A DNA stretch of 64,000 nt from Sphingorhabdus sp. M41 (GTDB lineage: Bacteria; Pseudomonadota; Alphaproteobacteria; Sphingomonadales; Sphingomonadaceae), in contig NZ_CP014545.1 in NCBI RefSeq assembly GCF_001586275.1, forward strand, positions 2,258,501-2,322,500, in the 5' to 3' direction. This document shows positions 8,422 through 18,187 of the stretch, one piece after another; position 1 is the first letter of the stretch; every line of letters begins with the position of its first letter. The position numbers and the translations under genes were made by a program. The notes under the pieces are model-generated. The model was not told the DNA's origin. It did not search any database and saw only the letters and a program-made list of their open reading frames with translations.

Positions 8422-9443
8422 GCCACGGCTGCCATCAGCCCGTCGCGGCGGGCAAGCAAGCTGGCCAGCTCATCCCGGTAATCGGTGACTGTCATGCCGG
8501 AAATGGTCGCCATTGCGTCATCCAGCCGCTGCTTGGTCTTTTCCGACATCGGCGCCAGACGGTCGGCAATGCCGACCATATCGTCCATCTTCGCCCAGCA
8601 ATTGAGCGCGATATCGCAGCCCGCTGCCTGGGCCCGTTCGGCCCGCTCCGGAACCGTTCCGGAGAGTGCTTCCATGTCGAGATCATCGGTGAACAGCAGC
8701 CCGTCAAAGCCGATCCGGTCGCGGATAATATCCTGAACGACGGTTTTCGACAGGGTCGACGGCGTCTCTGCATCCCAGGCGGTAAACAGCAAATGGCCGG
8801 TCATGCCCATTGGCGCCTTGTTGAGCGCCTGAAACGGAGCCAAGTCCAGTTCCAGCTCCTCGTCGCTGGCGGTCACCGTCGGCAAGGCCTTGTGCGTGTC
8901 GACGCTGGTCCGGCCATGACCCGGCAGATGCTTGACCACGCCGACCACGCCGCCGCGCTGCAGCCCGTCGATAATCGCGCGGCCGAGAGCGGCGACCCGC
9001 ATCGGTTCGCTGCCCAGAGCGCGATCACCAATGACATTATTGGCATCCGGCTGACGGACATCGAGCAGCGGATGGCAATCCACGGTAATCCCGACCTCGG
9101 CCAGGGTGACGGCAATTGCCTGGGCATTGAGCCGAGCTGCCTCGATCGCGGTGGCGGGCGCAATGTCATAGAGCTTGTCGAACACTTCTCCCGCCGGGAA
9201 TTTGGGCCAGAGCGGTGCCTGCATCCGCGCGACACGACCGCCTTCCTGATCGATCAGGATAGCCAGATCATCACGGCCATGGAGCGCACGCAACTCGTCG
9301 GTCAGCGCCCTGAGCTGCGCCTTGCTTTCAATATTTCGACCGAAAATAATATAGCCCGCAGGATTGCTATCCCGGAAAAACGCCTTTTCGGCGGCAGTCA
9401 GGCTCAGGCCCGAAATTCCGAATACCGCCGGTGTCATAGCCAT
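8418..9443 (-). CDS. nagZ: Beta-N-acetylhexosaminidase (glycoside hydrolase family 3)
   Basis: The 341-residue single-domain GH3 enzyme has the diagnostic VVKHLPGHGRTSVDTH motif (His of the dyad in the flexible loop) and the LLFTDDLDM motif carrying the Asp nucleophile. NagZ is a cytosolic enzyme that removes GlcNAc from anhydromuropeptides during cell-wall recycling. It makes the signals that induce AmpC in some bacteria. No signal peptide is seen. It lies between the SPOR protein and scpA, as in many alphaproteobacteria. Confidence 0.95.
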   Translation of the reverse strand: MAMTPAVFGISGLSLTAAEKAFFRDSNPAGYIIFGRNIESKAQLRALTDELRALHGRDDLAILIDQEGGRVARMQAPLWPKFPAGEVFDKLYDIAPATAIEAARLNAQAIAVTLAEVGITVDCHPLLDVRQPDANNVIGDRALGSEPMRVAALGRAIIDGLQRGGVVGVVKHLPGHGRTSVDTHKALPTVTASDEELELDLAPFQALNKAPMGMTGHLLFTAWDAETPSTLSKTVVQDIIRDRIGFDGLLFTDDLDMEALSGTVPERAERAQAAGCDIALNCWAKMDDMVGIADRLAPMSEKTKQRLDDAMATISGMTVTDYRDELASLLARRDGLMAAVA

Positions 9444-9549
9444 GATGAACTCTTTTCACGCAACATATCTTATACTTGCGCCGTTTCGCAGCCGGGTAAA
9501 GGCGAAAGCGCCGTTATCCACAGCACTTCAACCATCAATTGCCTGAAAA

Positions 9550-10191
9550 CTAGCGAACGACGAGGCAGCTTTCACCAGCAGCCTTCAGATTGTTGCAGAT
9601 TTCCTGAGCCGCCTCACGGCTCGGCGCAACGGCGTTCAGCCGGTAAATCGTGCCGCCATCCAGTTTGCCGGGGATGATCTTCTTCGGCAGCGAGCCGATC
9701 GATTCAAACCGGCGGGCATAGCCCGACCAGCTGCTGTCGGCGAGACTGGCCGAACTGAAGGCACCAAGCTGGATCAGCGCGCTGCCAGCGGCGTCTGCGG
9801 CCGGTGCGTCTTCCGATTTGCGAATGGGTGCCTCGGCGACCACGGGATCCCCCAATTGCGCCGGCATTTCCTTGCCTTCGCTGGCGGCGAAGCTGGCATC
9901 GCCTTCGCCTTCAAACTGCCGGGCCTGCGGATCATCAGGACGGACCTTATAGTCGCCTTCCTGTGCCGCGATCAACTCGCCATTGCCGTCGATCCCGCTT
10001 CCATCGCGGTTTTGCAGCCAGTAGATACCACCGACTATTGCTGCCAGCAGCAGCAAGCCTGCGCCAACGAAAAGCGCCACCCGGAGTGGGGAATATTCGC
10101 CCTCATCATCATCATAGTCTTCGGCGGACTCAAGCCAGGGCAGACGTTCTTCGTCGTCCAGATCAAGACTGTCGCGGGTAGTATCTGACAT
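9550..10191 (-). CDS. SPOR-domain membrane protein
   Basis: The 213-residue protein has an acidic cytoplasmic N-terminus, one membrane helix (VALFVGAGLLLLAAIVGGIYWL, about residues 33-54) and a low-complexity periplasmic linker. A C-terminal SPOR domain starts at about residue 138 (ALIQLGAFSS ... AQEICNNLKAAGESCLVV). SPOR domains bind denuded septal peptidoglycan, so a cell-division or cell-wall role is likely. It is the second gene of the argS-led cluster, and this position is conserved in related genomes. Confidence 0.88.
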   Translation of the reverse strand: MSDTTRDSLDLDDEERLPWLESAEDYDDDEGEYSPLRVALFVGAGLLLLAAIVGGIYWLQNRDGSGIDGNGELIAAQEGDYKVRPDDPQARQFEGEGDASFAASEGKEMPAQLGDPVVAEAPIRKSEDAPAADAAGSALIQLGAFSSASLADSSWSGYARRFESIGSLPKKIIPGKLDGGTIYRLNAVAPSREAAQEICNNLKAAGESCLVVR

Positions 10192-10218
10192 TTTACGCTC
10201 CGTTAGCCAAAGGGCTGC

Positions 10219-11940
10219 TCACATCGATTCTGCGGCCGTAACGCCCATCAAAGCAAGACCATTTTTCACAGTCTGCCCGATATTCTTGGCTAAGAAAAGC
10301 CTCGCTGACGTAATCTCCGGGTCGTTAACCATTATGATCCGCTTCTCAGGCCGGTCATTGCCCAGATTATAATAAGCGTGAAAAGCGGCGGCCAGGTCGT
10401 TCAGGTAGAATGCGACTCGGTGCGGCTCGCGCGAAGCCGCTGCCGATTCAACAATGCGCGGGAATTGCGCCGCCATTTTGATGAGGTCCATTTCCTCTTC
10501 GCCAAGCCGTTCAAGATGGTCGGATGATGGCATGATCCCTTCATCCGCGGCCTTGCGCAACGTCGACTGGATGCGGGCATGGGCATATTGGACGTAGAAG
10601 ACGGGATTGTCGCGAGAAGCTTCCATCACCTTGGCGAAATCGAAATCCATCTGGGCATCGGCCTTGCGCGTCAGCATGGTGAAGCGCACGGCATCTTTGC
10701 CGACTTCCTCGACCATATCGGCGATCGTGACAAATTTGCCCGAGCGTTTGGACATTTTCTCCGGCTCGCCATTGCGCAGCAAGCGCACCATCTGGACCAG
10801 TTTCACGTCAAATTTGGTCTTGCCTTCGGTCAGCGCGGCGACAGCTGCCTTGATCCGCTTGACCGTGCCGCTGTGATCGGCACCCCAGATATCAATCAGT
10901 TCGTCGGCGGTTTGTGCCTTTTGAAAATGATAGGCCAGATCGCCGCCAAAATAGGTCCAGCGTCCATTGGATTTCTTGATCGGGCGATCCTGGTCATCGC
11001 CAAATTGCGTCGACCGGAACAGCGGCAGCTCGACCGCTTCCCAATCCTCGATCACCTTGCCCTTGGGTTGCTCCAGCACTCCATCATAGACAAGGTCGCG
11101 TGACCGCAGTTCCGCCTCGGCAATATCCGCCTTGCCCGCTTCGTGCAGCTCGGCTTCAGAGGAGAAGATATCATGCTTGATCCCGAGCAGCGCAAGATCC
11201 GAACGGATCATGTCCATCATCTTCTCGACCGCTGCCTTGCGAAAAATGAGCAGCCATTCGGATTCTTCGGCATCCTTGTATTTATCGCCAAATTCGGCGG
11301 CCAGAGCCTCGCCGACCGGCTTCAGATAATCGCCCGGGTACAGGCCTTCGGGAATAGCGCCGATCTCTTCACCCAAGGCTTCGAGATAACGCAAATGGGC
11401 CGAACGGGCGAGTGTATCGACCTGCGATCCGGCGTCATTGACATAATATTCGCGGATAACCTTGTTACCCACCGCCTCGAGCAGATCGGCCAGCGCATCA
11501 CCGACCACCGCGCCACGGCAATGGCCCATGTGCATCGGTCCGGTCGGGTTGGCGGATACATATTCGATATTGACGGTGACGCCCCTGCCCTTGTCCGAGC
11601 GGCCATATTCCGCACCCAGTTGCTCGATTTCCAGCAGTTCGCCCAGCAGCACCGGAGCCGCAACCCGCAGGTTGATAAACCCGGGACCGGCAATGTCCAC
11701 CGATTGCACATCAGCCAGCGCGCCGAGCTTTTCCGCGATTTTCTCCGCAAGATCGCGCGGTTTCATACCAGCCGGTTTGGACAATACCATTGCCGCATTG
11801 GTCGACAGGTCACCGTGCGAAGCATCCCTGGGGGGCTCCAACGTAACGTTGGAACGATCAATCTCGGCGGGCAATATGCCTGCCTCGGTCAATTCGTCCA
11901 ATATTGCATCAATATGTTTCTGAAAAATCTGGAACAGCAT
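10219..11940 (-). CDS. argS: Arginyl-tRNA synthetase
   Basis: At 573 residues this has normal ArgRS length (E. coli 577). It has an N-terminal additional domain, the class I signature SANPTGPMHMGHCRG (HIGH equivalent) and the KMSKS-equivalent EKMSKRSGKFVT. A C-terminal anticodon-binding helical domain ends in GLALMGVTA. It charges tRNA-Arg in the cytosol. It is the first gene of the minus-strand string through tatC. Confidence 0.97.
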   Translation of the reverse strand: MLFQIFQKHIDAILDELTEAGILPAEIDRSNVTLEPPRDASHGDLSTNAAMVLSKPAGMKPRDLAEKIAEKLGALADVQSVDIAGPGFINLRVAAPVLLGELLEIEQLGAEYGRSDKGRGVTVNIEYVSANPTGPMHMGHCRGAVVGDALADLLEAVGNKVIREYYVNDAGSQVDTLARSAHLRYLEALGEEIGAIPEGLYPGDYLKPVGEALAAEFGDKYKDAEESEWLLIFRKAAVEKMMDMIRSDLALLGIKHDIFSSEAELHEAGKADIAEAELRSRDLVYDGVLEQPKGKVIEDWEAVELPLFRSTQFGDDQDRPIKKSNGRWTYFGGDLAYHFQKAQTADELIDIWGADHSGTVKRIKAAVAALTEGKTKFDVKLVQMVRLLRNGEPEKMSKRSGKFVTIADMVEEVGKDAVRFTMLTRKADAQMDFDFAKVMEASRDNPVFYVQYAHARIQSTLRKAADEGIMPSSDHLERLGEEEMDLIKMAAQFPRIVESAAASREPHRVAFYLNDLAAAFHAYYNLGNDRPEKRIIMVNDPEITSARLFLAKNIGQTVKNGLALMGVTAAESM

Positions 11941-12013
11941 GATTGGCTCAATTCATCATAGGGAAAAGGGCCCGACATTGATCAGGCGCGAACACTCGTC
12001 ATTTCAGGCGACC

Positions 12014-12673
12014 CTATCGGGTAGCGTTATATTGCAACTGTGCCGGGGTTAGCTGAAATCCGACAAGCAGCTCGAAAGACGATCGTGCAACTGCAGCCTT
12101 GACGGCCGGGTCAGCCAACGGATCAAGCGCCGCGTCAGGGTCTCCGGGCTTGCGCTTGCGGGTCAGGCGTTCAATCACGTCTTCCGGCAAACGCGCGGCA
12201 GACGCATCAACATAGGCGCCAGCCTTGCCCGAAGCCGTTGCACGATAATCACCGTCGGCAAATTGCAGCGTCACATTTTTGATCCGCTTTGCGACCACGG
12301 CAGTCCCGCCTTGGACGACGGTCGAGAAATACGGAACCGTCACGGTGCGCGCTCCGGTCGGCCGGGTCCGTGACGCGTAGATGTCAAACGTCGCTTCGGT
12401 ATAAATTCGCGCGCCTTCGCTATTGCAGGTCGAACGGACGTTGGTGATGTTCGCCACCACATCGATAGCGCTTGCATCGGTGCTGTTCACGGGATTGAAG
12501 ATGGTGATGTCGCCCGTATGATCGGGAACCGCGACTGCGGGACAACCCGAACGGGTAACCGAAACGCCTACGCCTGAACTTACGTCGAGCGCGCCTTCCT
12601 TGGCGCATCCGGTAACAGCCAAGATCGTGATCCCCGCCAAAAATATTTTTTTCAACTGGCCGTTTGCCATCAT
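12014..12673 (-). CDS. Putative lipoprotein of unknown function
   Basis: The product has 219 residues when started at MMANGQLKKIF, where a good AGGATT box lies 6-9 nt upstream; longer upstream frames lack one. The N-terminus is a lipoprotein signal (IFLAGITILAVTGCAKEG, lipidated Cys about residue 22). The mature part has a beta-rich central region containing NITNVRSTC and a C-terminal basic/Pro patch (RLTRKRKPGDPDAALDPL). I do not recognise a named domain. It lies between argS and the divergent ispH gene and is probably an envelope protein. Confidence 0.75.
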   Translation of the reverse strand: MMANGQLKKIFLAGITILAVTGCAKEGALDVSSGVGVSVTRSGCPAVAVPDHTGDITIFNPVNSTDASAIDVVANITNVRSTCNSEGARIYTEATFDIYASRTRPTGARTVTVPYFSTVVQGGTAVVAKRIKNVTLQFADGDYRATASGKAGAYVDASAARLPEDVIERLTRKRKPGDPDAALDPLADPAVKAAVARSSFELLVGFQLTPAQLQYNATR

Positions 12674-12831
12674 TTTCAATCCTTGCCTTTGATCACGGGC
12701 AACACACATAGGCTCCATGCGCTCCGATAAAAATTTCGCAACCCTTATCTGGGCCTTTAATGCGGTGCAACCGTCCATAAGATGAACAGACGGGCTTTTC
12801 GCCGGTGCAGTTATTCCCTAAGGGCATAAAC

Positions 12832-13791
12832 ATGATTCATTCCGATAAGCAGAAACGGCAGATTGACTTGCTTGTGGCCGCGCCGCGCGGCTTTTGTGCG
12901 GGCGTCGACAGAGCGATAAAAATTGTCGAGCTGGCGATAAAAAAATATGGCGCCCCCGTCTATGTCCGGCACGAAATCGTCCACAACCGCTATGTGGTGG
13001 ATGAATTGAAGAAACTGGGTGCGATATTTGTCGAGGAACTCACCGAAGTGCCCGATGGTGTCCCGGTGGTATTCTCCGCTCATGGCGTGCCCAAGGCGGT
13101 ACCGCATAAAGCGGAAGAACGCGGACTGGAATATCTGGATGCAACCTGCCCGCTGGTGTCCAAAGTACATCGTCAGGCGGAACGGCAAACCGAAGCCGGC
13201 CGGCATATCATATTTGTCGGCCACGCCAATCATCCCGAAGTCATCGGCACTTTCGGGCAAGTCGATGAAGGCCAGATGACGCTGGTGGAAACGCTGGATG
13301 ATGTTGCCGCCCTCGAACCCGAGAATCCGGACGCACTTGCTTTTCTCACCCAGACAACCCTGTCCGTCGATGACACGCACGCAATCGTCGAGGCGCTGCA
13401 GGCCCGTTTTCCCTCCATCGTCGGACCAAAAGGCGAGGATATTTGCTACGCAACTTCCAACCGCCAGGATGCCGTGAAAAAAATAGCCCTATCCTGTCAG
13501 CTCGTTCTGGTCATCGGCGCACCAAATAGCTCGAATAGCGTACGTCTCGTAGAAGTCGCAGAACGCGGCGGGGCAATGGCCAGATTGATCCAGCGGGCCG
13601 ATGAAATCGACCTTGCCTGGCTGGACGGCATTAATATTTTAGGTTTGACCGCCGGGGCCTCCGCCCCGGAAATTCTGGTGCGCGAGGTCATAGACCTGCT
13701 CGAAGCACATTTCGATGTACGGCAGGAAAAGGTTACGACCACCGAGGAAAATATGGTCTTCAAGCTTCCGCGCGGTCTAGAAGCGGCCTGA
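12832..13791 (+). CDS. ispH: 4-hydroxy-3-methylbut-2-enyl diphosphate reductase
   Basis: The 319-residue protein has the three conserved cluster cysteines: Cys22 in [12 protein letters not shown], one in [13 protein letters not shown] and one in [11 protein letters not shown]. IspH is the [4Fe-4S] enzyme that makes IPP and DMAPP in the last step of the MEP isoprenoid pathway. The chosen ATG has an AAGGG box about 9 nt upstream; a start 27 nt earlier lacks support. The stop codon overlaps the thrB start (TGATG), so ispH, thrB and rnhA form one translationally coupled unit. Confidence 0.96.
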   Translation: MIHSDKQKRQIDLLVAAPRGFCAGVDRAIKIVELAIKKYGAPVYVRHEIVHNRYVVDELKKLGAIFVEELTEVPDGVPVVFSAHGVPKAVPHKAEERGLEYLDATCPLVSKVHRQAERQTEAGRHIIFVGHANHPEVIGTFGQVDEGQMTLVETLDDVAALEPENPDALAFLTQTTLSVDDTHAIVEALQARFPSIVGPKGEDICYATSNRQDAVKKIALSCQLVLVIGAPNSSNSVRLVEVAERGGAMARLIQRADEIDLAWLDGINILGLTAGASAPEILVREVIDLLEAHFDVRQEKVTTTEENMVFKLPRGLEAA

Positions 13792-14750
13792 TGGCGGTCT
13801 ATACGAAGGTCAGCGCAGAGGAAATCGACCAGTTCCTCACCCGTTTCGATGTCGGAACACTGGTGTCGGTCAAAGGCATTGCCGAGGGCGTGGAAAATAG
13901 CAATTATCTGCTGGAAACCACAGAAGACAAGTTCATCCTGACCTTATATGAAAAAAGGGTCGATCCGGCTGACCTGCCGTTTTTCATCGCACTGCTCGAT
14001 CATCTGGCGCAAAAGGGTTGCCTGGTGCCGCCGATGATCGCCGACCGCGAAGGTACGAAGATTCAGCAACTCTGCGGACGCAGCGCCTGTTTGATCACCT
14101 TTCTCTCAGGTGTGTCGGTAAGTCACCCGACAGCGGCTCAAGCCGGTGCAACCGGGCAAGCTCTAGGGCAAATGCATCAGGCCCTGACGGATTTTGATCT
14201 GGAGCGGCGCAACAGCATGGATCATGATGGCTGGCGGACGCTGGCTGACCAATGCGGACCCGCACAGCTCGACGAAATAGCGCCGGGTCTGGCAGATGCG
14301 GTTTCGCAGGAGCTCGATCATCTCGACGCGCATTGGCCGCATGAACTGCCCCGGTCGGCCATTCATGCTGATCTTTTCCCCGACAATGTCCTGATGCTGG
14401 GTGATCAGGTTACCGGCCTGATCGACTTTTATTTCTCCTGCACCGACATCCGCGCCTATGATCTCGCAGTGACCCATGCGGCCTGGTGTTTTTCCGAGGA
14501 TGGTACCAATTTTCACCAACCGATATCGCGCGCCCTGATCGCCGGATATGAGTCGGCTTTCACGCTCAGCGATGCCGAACGCCAGGCGCTGCCCTTGCTC
14601 GCCCGCGGCGCGGCCCTGCGATTTCTGCTAACCCGGGCCTATGATTGGATCAACACCCCGGCCGGCGCCTTGGTGACACGCAAGGATCCCCAAGCCTTTC
14701 TCAATCGCCTGCAATTTTATCAAAATCACCCGGATATTTTTACCATATGA
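13791..14750 (+). CDS. thrB: Homoserine kinase (ThrB, APH-fold type)
   Basis: The 319-residue protein has the aminoglycoside-phosphotransferase-like fold found in alphaproteobacterial ThrB. It carries [11 protein letters not shown] near residue 33, the catalytic loop [14 protein letters not shown] and the metal-binding [18 protein letters not shown]. It phosphorylates homoserine in threonine synthesis. It is sandwiched by overlapping codons between ispH and rnhA, a gene order common in sphingomonads and other alphaproteobacteria. Confidence 0.93.
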   Translation: MAVYTKVSAEEIDQFLTRFDVGTLVSVKGIAEGVENSNYLLETTEDKFILTLYEKRVDPADLPFFIALLDHLAQKGCLVPPMIADREGTKIQQLCGRSACLITFLSGVSVSHPTAAQAGATGQALGQMHQALTDFDLERRNSMDHDGWRTLADQCGPAQLDEIAPGLADAVSQELDHLDAHWPHELPRSAIHADLFPDNVLMLGDQVTGLIDFYFSCTDIRAYDLAVTHAAWCFSEDGTNFHQPISRALIAGYESAFTLSDAERQALPLLARGAALRFLLTRAYDWINTPAGALVTRKDPQAFLNRLQFYQNHPDIFTI

Positions 14751-15208
14751 CCGAGCCAAAAATTGTGGAAATCGCCACCGATGGCGCATGCAAGGGCAAT
14801 CCCGGTCCCGGTGGCTGGGGTGCGCTGATCCGTCACGGTGACAAGGAAAAGGAAATTTCCGGAGGCGAGCCGGAAACGACCAATAACCGCATGGAGCTGC
14901 GTGCGGCGATCGAGGCCCTCAACGCGCTCAAGCGGCCCTGCAAGGTCAAGCTGTCGATCGACAGCAAATATGTAAAGGACGGCATCACCCAGTGGATTTT
15001 CGGCTGGCAGAAAAACGGCTGGCGGACAGCCGCGCGAAAGCCGGTCAAAAATGCTGATCTCTGGCAGGATCTGCTAAAGGCTGTCGAGCCTCATCAGATC
15101 GAATGGCACTGGGTCAAGGGCCACGCCGGCGACGCTGACAATGAACGCGCCGACCAACTGGCGAGCGACGCTGCCATGCACGCCGCCGCCCTTCGGCACA
15201 GTTTCTAG
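14747..15208 (+). CDS. rnhA: Ribonuclease HI
   Basis: The 153-residue enzyme has the full catalytic set DEDD: Asp in [18 protein letters not shown], Glu in [10 protein letters not shown], Asp in LSIDSKYV and Asp in [11 protein letters not shown]. It degrades RNA in RNA:DNA hybrids. The ATG at 14747 overlaps the thrB stop by 4 bp. An earlier in-frame start would run through thrB and is not credible. Its 3' end overlaps the convergent UPF0339 gene by 4 bp. Confidence 0.96.
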   Translation: MTEPKIVEIATDGACKGNPGPGGWGALIRHGDKEKEISGGEPETTNNRMELRAAIEALNALKRPCKVKLSIDSKYVKDGITQWIFGWQKNGWRTAARKPVKNADLWQDLLKAVEPHQIEWHWVKGHAGDADNERADQLASDAAMHAAALRHSF

Positions 15209-15381
15209 CTATTGTCTTCAATCTCGGCATTCGGTCCGTTTTTCTGGATCGAGCTGATCGCATTTTTCGCGCTGGCCTTGCTGGTATAGCCATCGGTCGC
15301 AAAAATGATTTCGCTATTATATTTGAAGCGAACCCGAAACTCGCCCTTCTTGTCTTTCCAAATCTCAAATTTATGCGCCAT
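15205..15381 (-). CDS. UPF0339/DUF1508 (YegP-like) small protein
   Basis: The 58-residue ORF starts [20 protein letters not shown] and contains the [19 protein letters not shown] segment. This is one complete DUF1508 repeat (beta-beta-beta-alpha) of the YegP family. Such proteins usually carry one or two repeats and lack an established biochemical role. Its stop codon lies within the last codons of rnhA on the opposite strand, so the two genes are tail-to-tail with a 4-bp overlap. The ORF is short but the family match is clear. Confidence 0.85.
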   Translation of the reverse strand: MAHKFEIWKDKKGEFRVRFKYNSEIIFATDGYTSKASAKNAISSIQKNGPNAEIEDNS

Positions 15382-15465
15382 TTCGATGCTCTCCTTCTGT
15401 TGGGTAACAGAATTAATAGGCCAACAAGCCGGTTGTGCAACGATCCCGTTGTAAAACGTTGTTTC

Positions 15466-16581
15466 CTAAGAAAATCTTGTAGCCGCATAACGGCTTGCAT
15501 CAACAGCATACAGGCTTTGATCAGGCGCTTGTCCCAGCAGAACCGAACGGGCCAGTTTTGCAGCCGCCGGAGCAGTCTGAATACCGAACCCCCCTTGCCC
15601 GGCGAACCAGAAAAAATCCGCGGTCGTGGAATCAAATCCGATCACCGGCAAGCGGTCCGGTGCAAAACTGCGCAATCCCGCCCATTTCCGAGATACCCGC
15701 TTGACCTCCACATCCATCACTTTCTCAAACCGGTCGATGGCTATGGCGACGCTCAGTTCGTCGGGTGCGACATCACCGGGTTCGGCCGGAATCTCGTCAT
15801 GCGGACTAAGCCAATAGCCACCACCCGCTTCCGGTTTGAAGTAAAAGCTGCCATCCAGAGCGACAACCAGCGGCATGTCCTGCGATGAAGGAGGATCGGT
15901 TTCGATCTGGACCATATTTCGGATCAGCGGCTGGATGCCGACCGGTTTCACATCAGCCATCCGCGCGATATTATCCGCCCAGGCGCCGGCCGCGTTCACC
16001 ACTATGGTCGCGTGATAATGTTGATCCCCGGCAATCAACTCCCAATCCCGGTCATTTTTCCGGATATGGCTGACCGCTGCCCGGCAAATCAGATCCACGT
16101 TCTTGCGCTTGGCATCCCTGAGATAAGCGGCATGCAGTGCGGCAACATCAATATCGCGACAGTCCGGTTCGTAAATGGCATGTTTCCACATCGGCTTCAA
16201 ATCCGGAACAAGGAGAACGGCTTGATCCCAGGACCAGCGATCCATGGACAGGCCGCTATCAGCGAAATCGGACAGGAATTGATCGGCAAGATGTTGCTCG
16301 TCGTCTCGGCCGATATTGACCGCACCGCGTGGTCGAAGGAAAGCAGATTCCGAAAATTCCGGCGGCGGGTTTTCCAGAAATGATCGGGACGCAGATGTAA
16401 GCGGCTGCACAAGCGGCCCTCCATAGCTTTCGGTCCAGAAAGCGGCAGAGCGGCCAGTGGAATGATAGCCAGGATGGTCCTCCGCTTCGAGCAGTATGAC
16501 CGATCGATCGGCGCCGATTTCAGAGGCGATGCTGGCTCCAGCGATACCGGCGCCAATTATGGCGACATCATAATATTTCAT
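15466..16581 (-). CDS. FAD-dependent oxidoreductase, DadA/glycine-oxidase type
   Basis: The 371-residue protein has an N-terminal dinucleotide-binding motif (VAIIGAGIAGASIASEIG), the STGRSAAFW segment that contacts FAD in DAO-like enzymes, and a C-terminal WAGLRSFAPDRLPVIGFD / GQGGFGIQTAPA flavin signature. It probably oxidises an amino or hydroxy acid. The precise substrate is not evident. The start overlaps the end of the upstream alpha/beta hydrolase by 4 bp, so the two are likely one operon. Confidence 0.85.
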   Translation of the reverse strand: MKYYDVAIIGAGIAGASIASEIGADRSVILLEAEDHPGYHSTGRSAAFWTESYGGPLVQPLTSASRSFLENPPPEFSESAFLRPRGAVNIGRDDEQHLADQFLSDFADSGLSMDRWSWDQAVLLVPDLKPMWKHAIYEPDCRDIDVAALHAAYLRDAKRKNVDLICRAAVSHIRKNDRDWELIAGDQHYHATIVVNAAGAWADNIARMADVKPVGIQPLIRNMVQIETDPPSSQDMPLVVALDGSFYFKPEAGGGYWLSPHDEIPAEPGDVAPDELSVAIAIDRFEKVMDVEVKRVSRKWAGLRSFAPDRLPVIGFDSTTADFFWFAGQGGFGIQTAPAAAKLARSVLLGQAPDQSLYAVDASRYAATRFS

Positions 16582-17555
16582 TTGGGGGGGGCCACTCGGT
16601 CGAGAAAGGAAAAACAGGTATTAAGGGCATCATTGCGCACCTCGTCAACCTCACGAAAAATTTCATGCGCGGCTTCTGCGCCGAATAATTTCAGCTCGAC
16701 CTTCGGCATCAGGTGCACCGCACGCTCGATGGTTGCGTGATCGACCAGTTCGTCGGTCGAGGTCGCCAATACCAATATTGGAATCTCCATCTTCACCAGC
16801 CTTTGCCGGTTACGCAATCTTCTGGTCGAAGCATAGGCTCGCTCCACCCAGCGCCAGCTCGCCGGTCCCAGCCGGACGAAGGGGCGCTCGCGGAACCAGA
16901 AAAACTCGTCCGAATAGCGATCGGGATCATGGGTCAGCAGAGCCTGCCGGGGGACATAGGGTTCCAGCGGATTTTCGATCGGTTTCCATGCACGCCGTTC
17001 GCCCCGACCGATAATACACATGATCTTGGCGGCCAGCTGCGCTGCCCATTCCGGCATCCCACCGCCAGCAGGAGCCAGCATCGGCGCACTCAAAATCGCC
17101 GCATCGGGATCGATCCGCTGTTCGGTTAGCGCCCGCAGCACCAGATGCCCGCCCATGCTGTGACCCAGCACGACATGCGGCCCGACATGGCTGGCGCGCC
17201 ATTGATCAAACAGCGCCCCCAGATCCCCTACCCAGGTCGCAAAATCGTCAATATGGCCCACATGCGGGTGCGGCCCGCACCGCCCCGATCCGCCCTGTCC
17301 GCGCCAGTCGACTGACGTGACATTCCATCCACGGGCGTAAAAATCGTGAAAAGTTTCCAGATATTTTTCGTAGAAATCCGCTCGCCCGGTCATGAACAGC
17401 AGGGAACCTCGGGGTCTGTCCTGCTGCCAATCTAATTTCCTGAATTCCCAGCCATCGGGCCCGGTCCAGGTCTCTTCCAAGGCGCCTTTTGGAACCGAAC
17501 GGCGATCGAAATGCTGGTCTTTCGAGTCTGTCCTGTCAGGGTCTGTCATTGGCAC
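16578..17555 (-). CDS. Alpha/beta hydrolase (monoacylglycerol lipase-like)
   Basis: The 325-residue protein has nucleophile elbow VLGHSMGGHLVL (Ser about residue 130), an acid in LATSTDELVDH and a terminal His in GAEAAHEIFREVDEVR. These give a complete Ser-Asp-His triad. The serine aminopeptidase S33/lysophospholipase-like domain (SVDWRGQGGSGRCGPHPHVGH) points to an acyl-ester or monoglyceride hydrolase. No signal peptide is visible. A start two codons downstream (MTDPDR) is equally possible. It is coupled to the FAD oxidoreductase gene. Confidence 0.85.
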   Translation of the reverse strand: MPMTDPDRTDSKDQHFDRRSVPKGALEETWTGPDGWEFRKLDWQQDRPRGSLLFMTGRADFYEKYLETFHDFYARGWNVTSVDWRGQGGSGRCGPHPHVGHIDDFATWVGDLGALFDQWRASHVGPHVVLGHSMGGHLVLRALTEQRIDPDAAILSAPMLAPAGGGMPEWAAQLAAKIMCIIGRGERRAWKPIENPLEPYVPRQALLTHDPDRYSDEFFWFRERPFVRLGPASWRWVERAYASTRRLRNRQRLVKMEIPILVLATSTDELVDHATIERAVHLMPKVELKLFGAEAAHEIFREVDEVRNDALNTCFSFLDRVAPPK

Positions 17556-17630
17556 TGTGTCGGAAGATAAAAACCGCTCCGGGAATCGTGGTTACTATTT
17601 GGTAAGGCAAATTAACTAGACGGTCTGTCT

Positions 17631-18113
17631 ATGGATAGCGAAACCTTCATCTACTTGCTCTGGGGCGGATTGGCAATTGCACTGATCGTCGCAGCGATTA
17701 CCGATCTCAAAAGCCGCCATATTTCTAACTGGCTCAATCTCGCCATCGCCTTGGGTGCACCAGTCTTCTGGATCTACAGCGGCATGCCGTTCTGGCCGGA
17801 CATGGTCGGACAAATCGGACTGGCGTTCATCATATTCACTATATTCGCCGGAATGTTCGCGATCGGCGCCATGGGGGGCGGTGATGTCAAACTGCTGACT
17901 GCGCTCTCCTTGTGGATGCACTGGCTGACGTTTCTCGAGCTGTTGGTGATCATGTCGATCGCTGGCGGCCTGCTGACGCTGTTGATGATGATCAGCAAGC
18001 AAATCCGAAAGACCGAAGGTCCGATAAAGGTTCCCTATGGCGTTGCCATCGCCTTTTCCGGGCTCTGGATGATCTGGGGGATCACCGGACATAGTTCACA
18101 AACGATATTTTAA
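17631..18113 (+). CDS. cpaA: Tad pilus prepilin peptidase CpaA (A24 family)
   Basis: The 160-residue integral membrane protease has both catalytic aspartates: Asp25 in ITDLKSRHISN and Asp85 in MGGGDVKLL. Four to five membrane helices are predicted. It would process Flp-type prepilins and TadE/F pseudopilins at the inner membrane. It heads the Tad cluster, 74 bp before cpaB. No flp pilin gene is visible beside it, so its substrate must be encoded elsewhere. Confidence 0.93.
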   Translation: MDSETFIYLLWGGLAIALIVAAITDLKSRHISNWLNLAIALGAPVFWIYSGMPFWPDMVGQIGLAFIIFTIFAGMFAIGAMGGGDVKLLTALSLWMHWLTFLELLVIMSIAGGLLTLLMMISKQIRKTEGPIKVPYGVAIAFSGLWMIWGITGHSSQTIF

Positions 18114-18187
18114 CCATTTTCCTCGAAAGAGGCAATGACCGCCAATGGAACATTTCGGGCGGGGGCATTCAGGAGGCGTGAGACGTC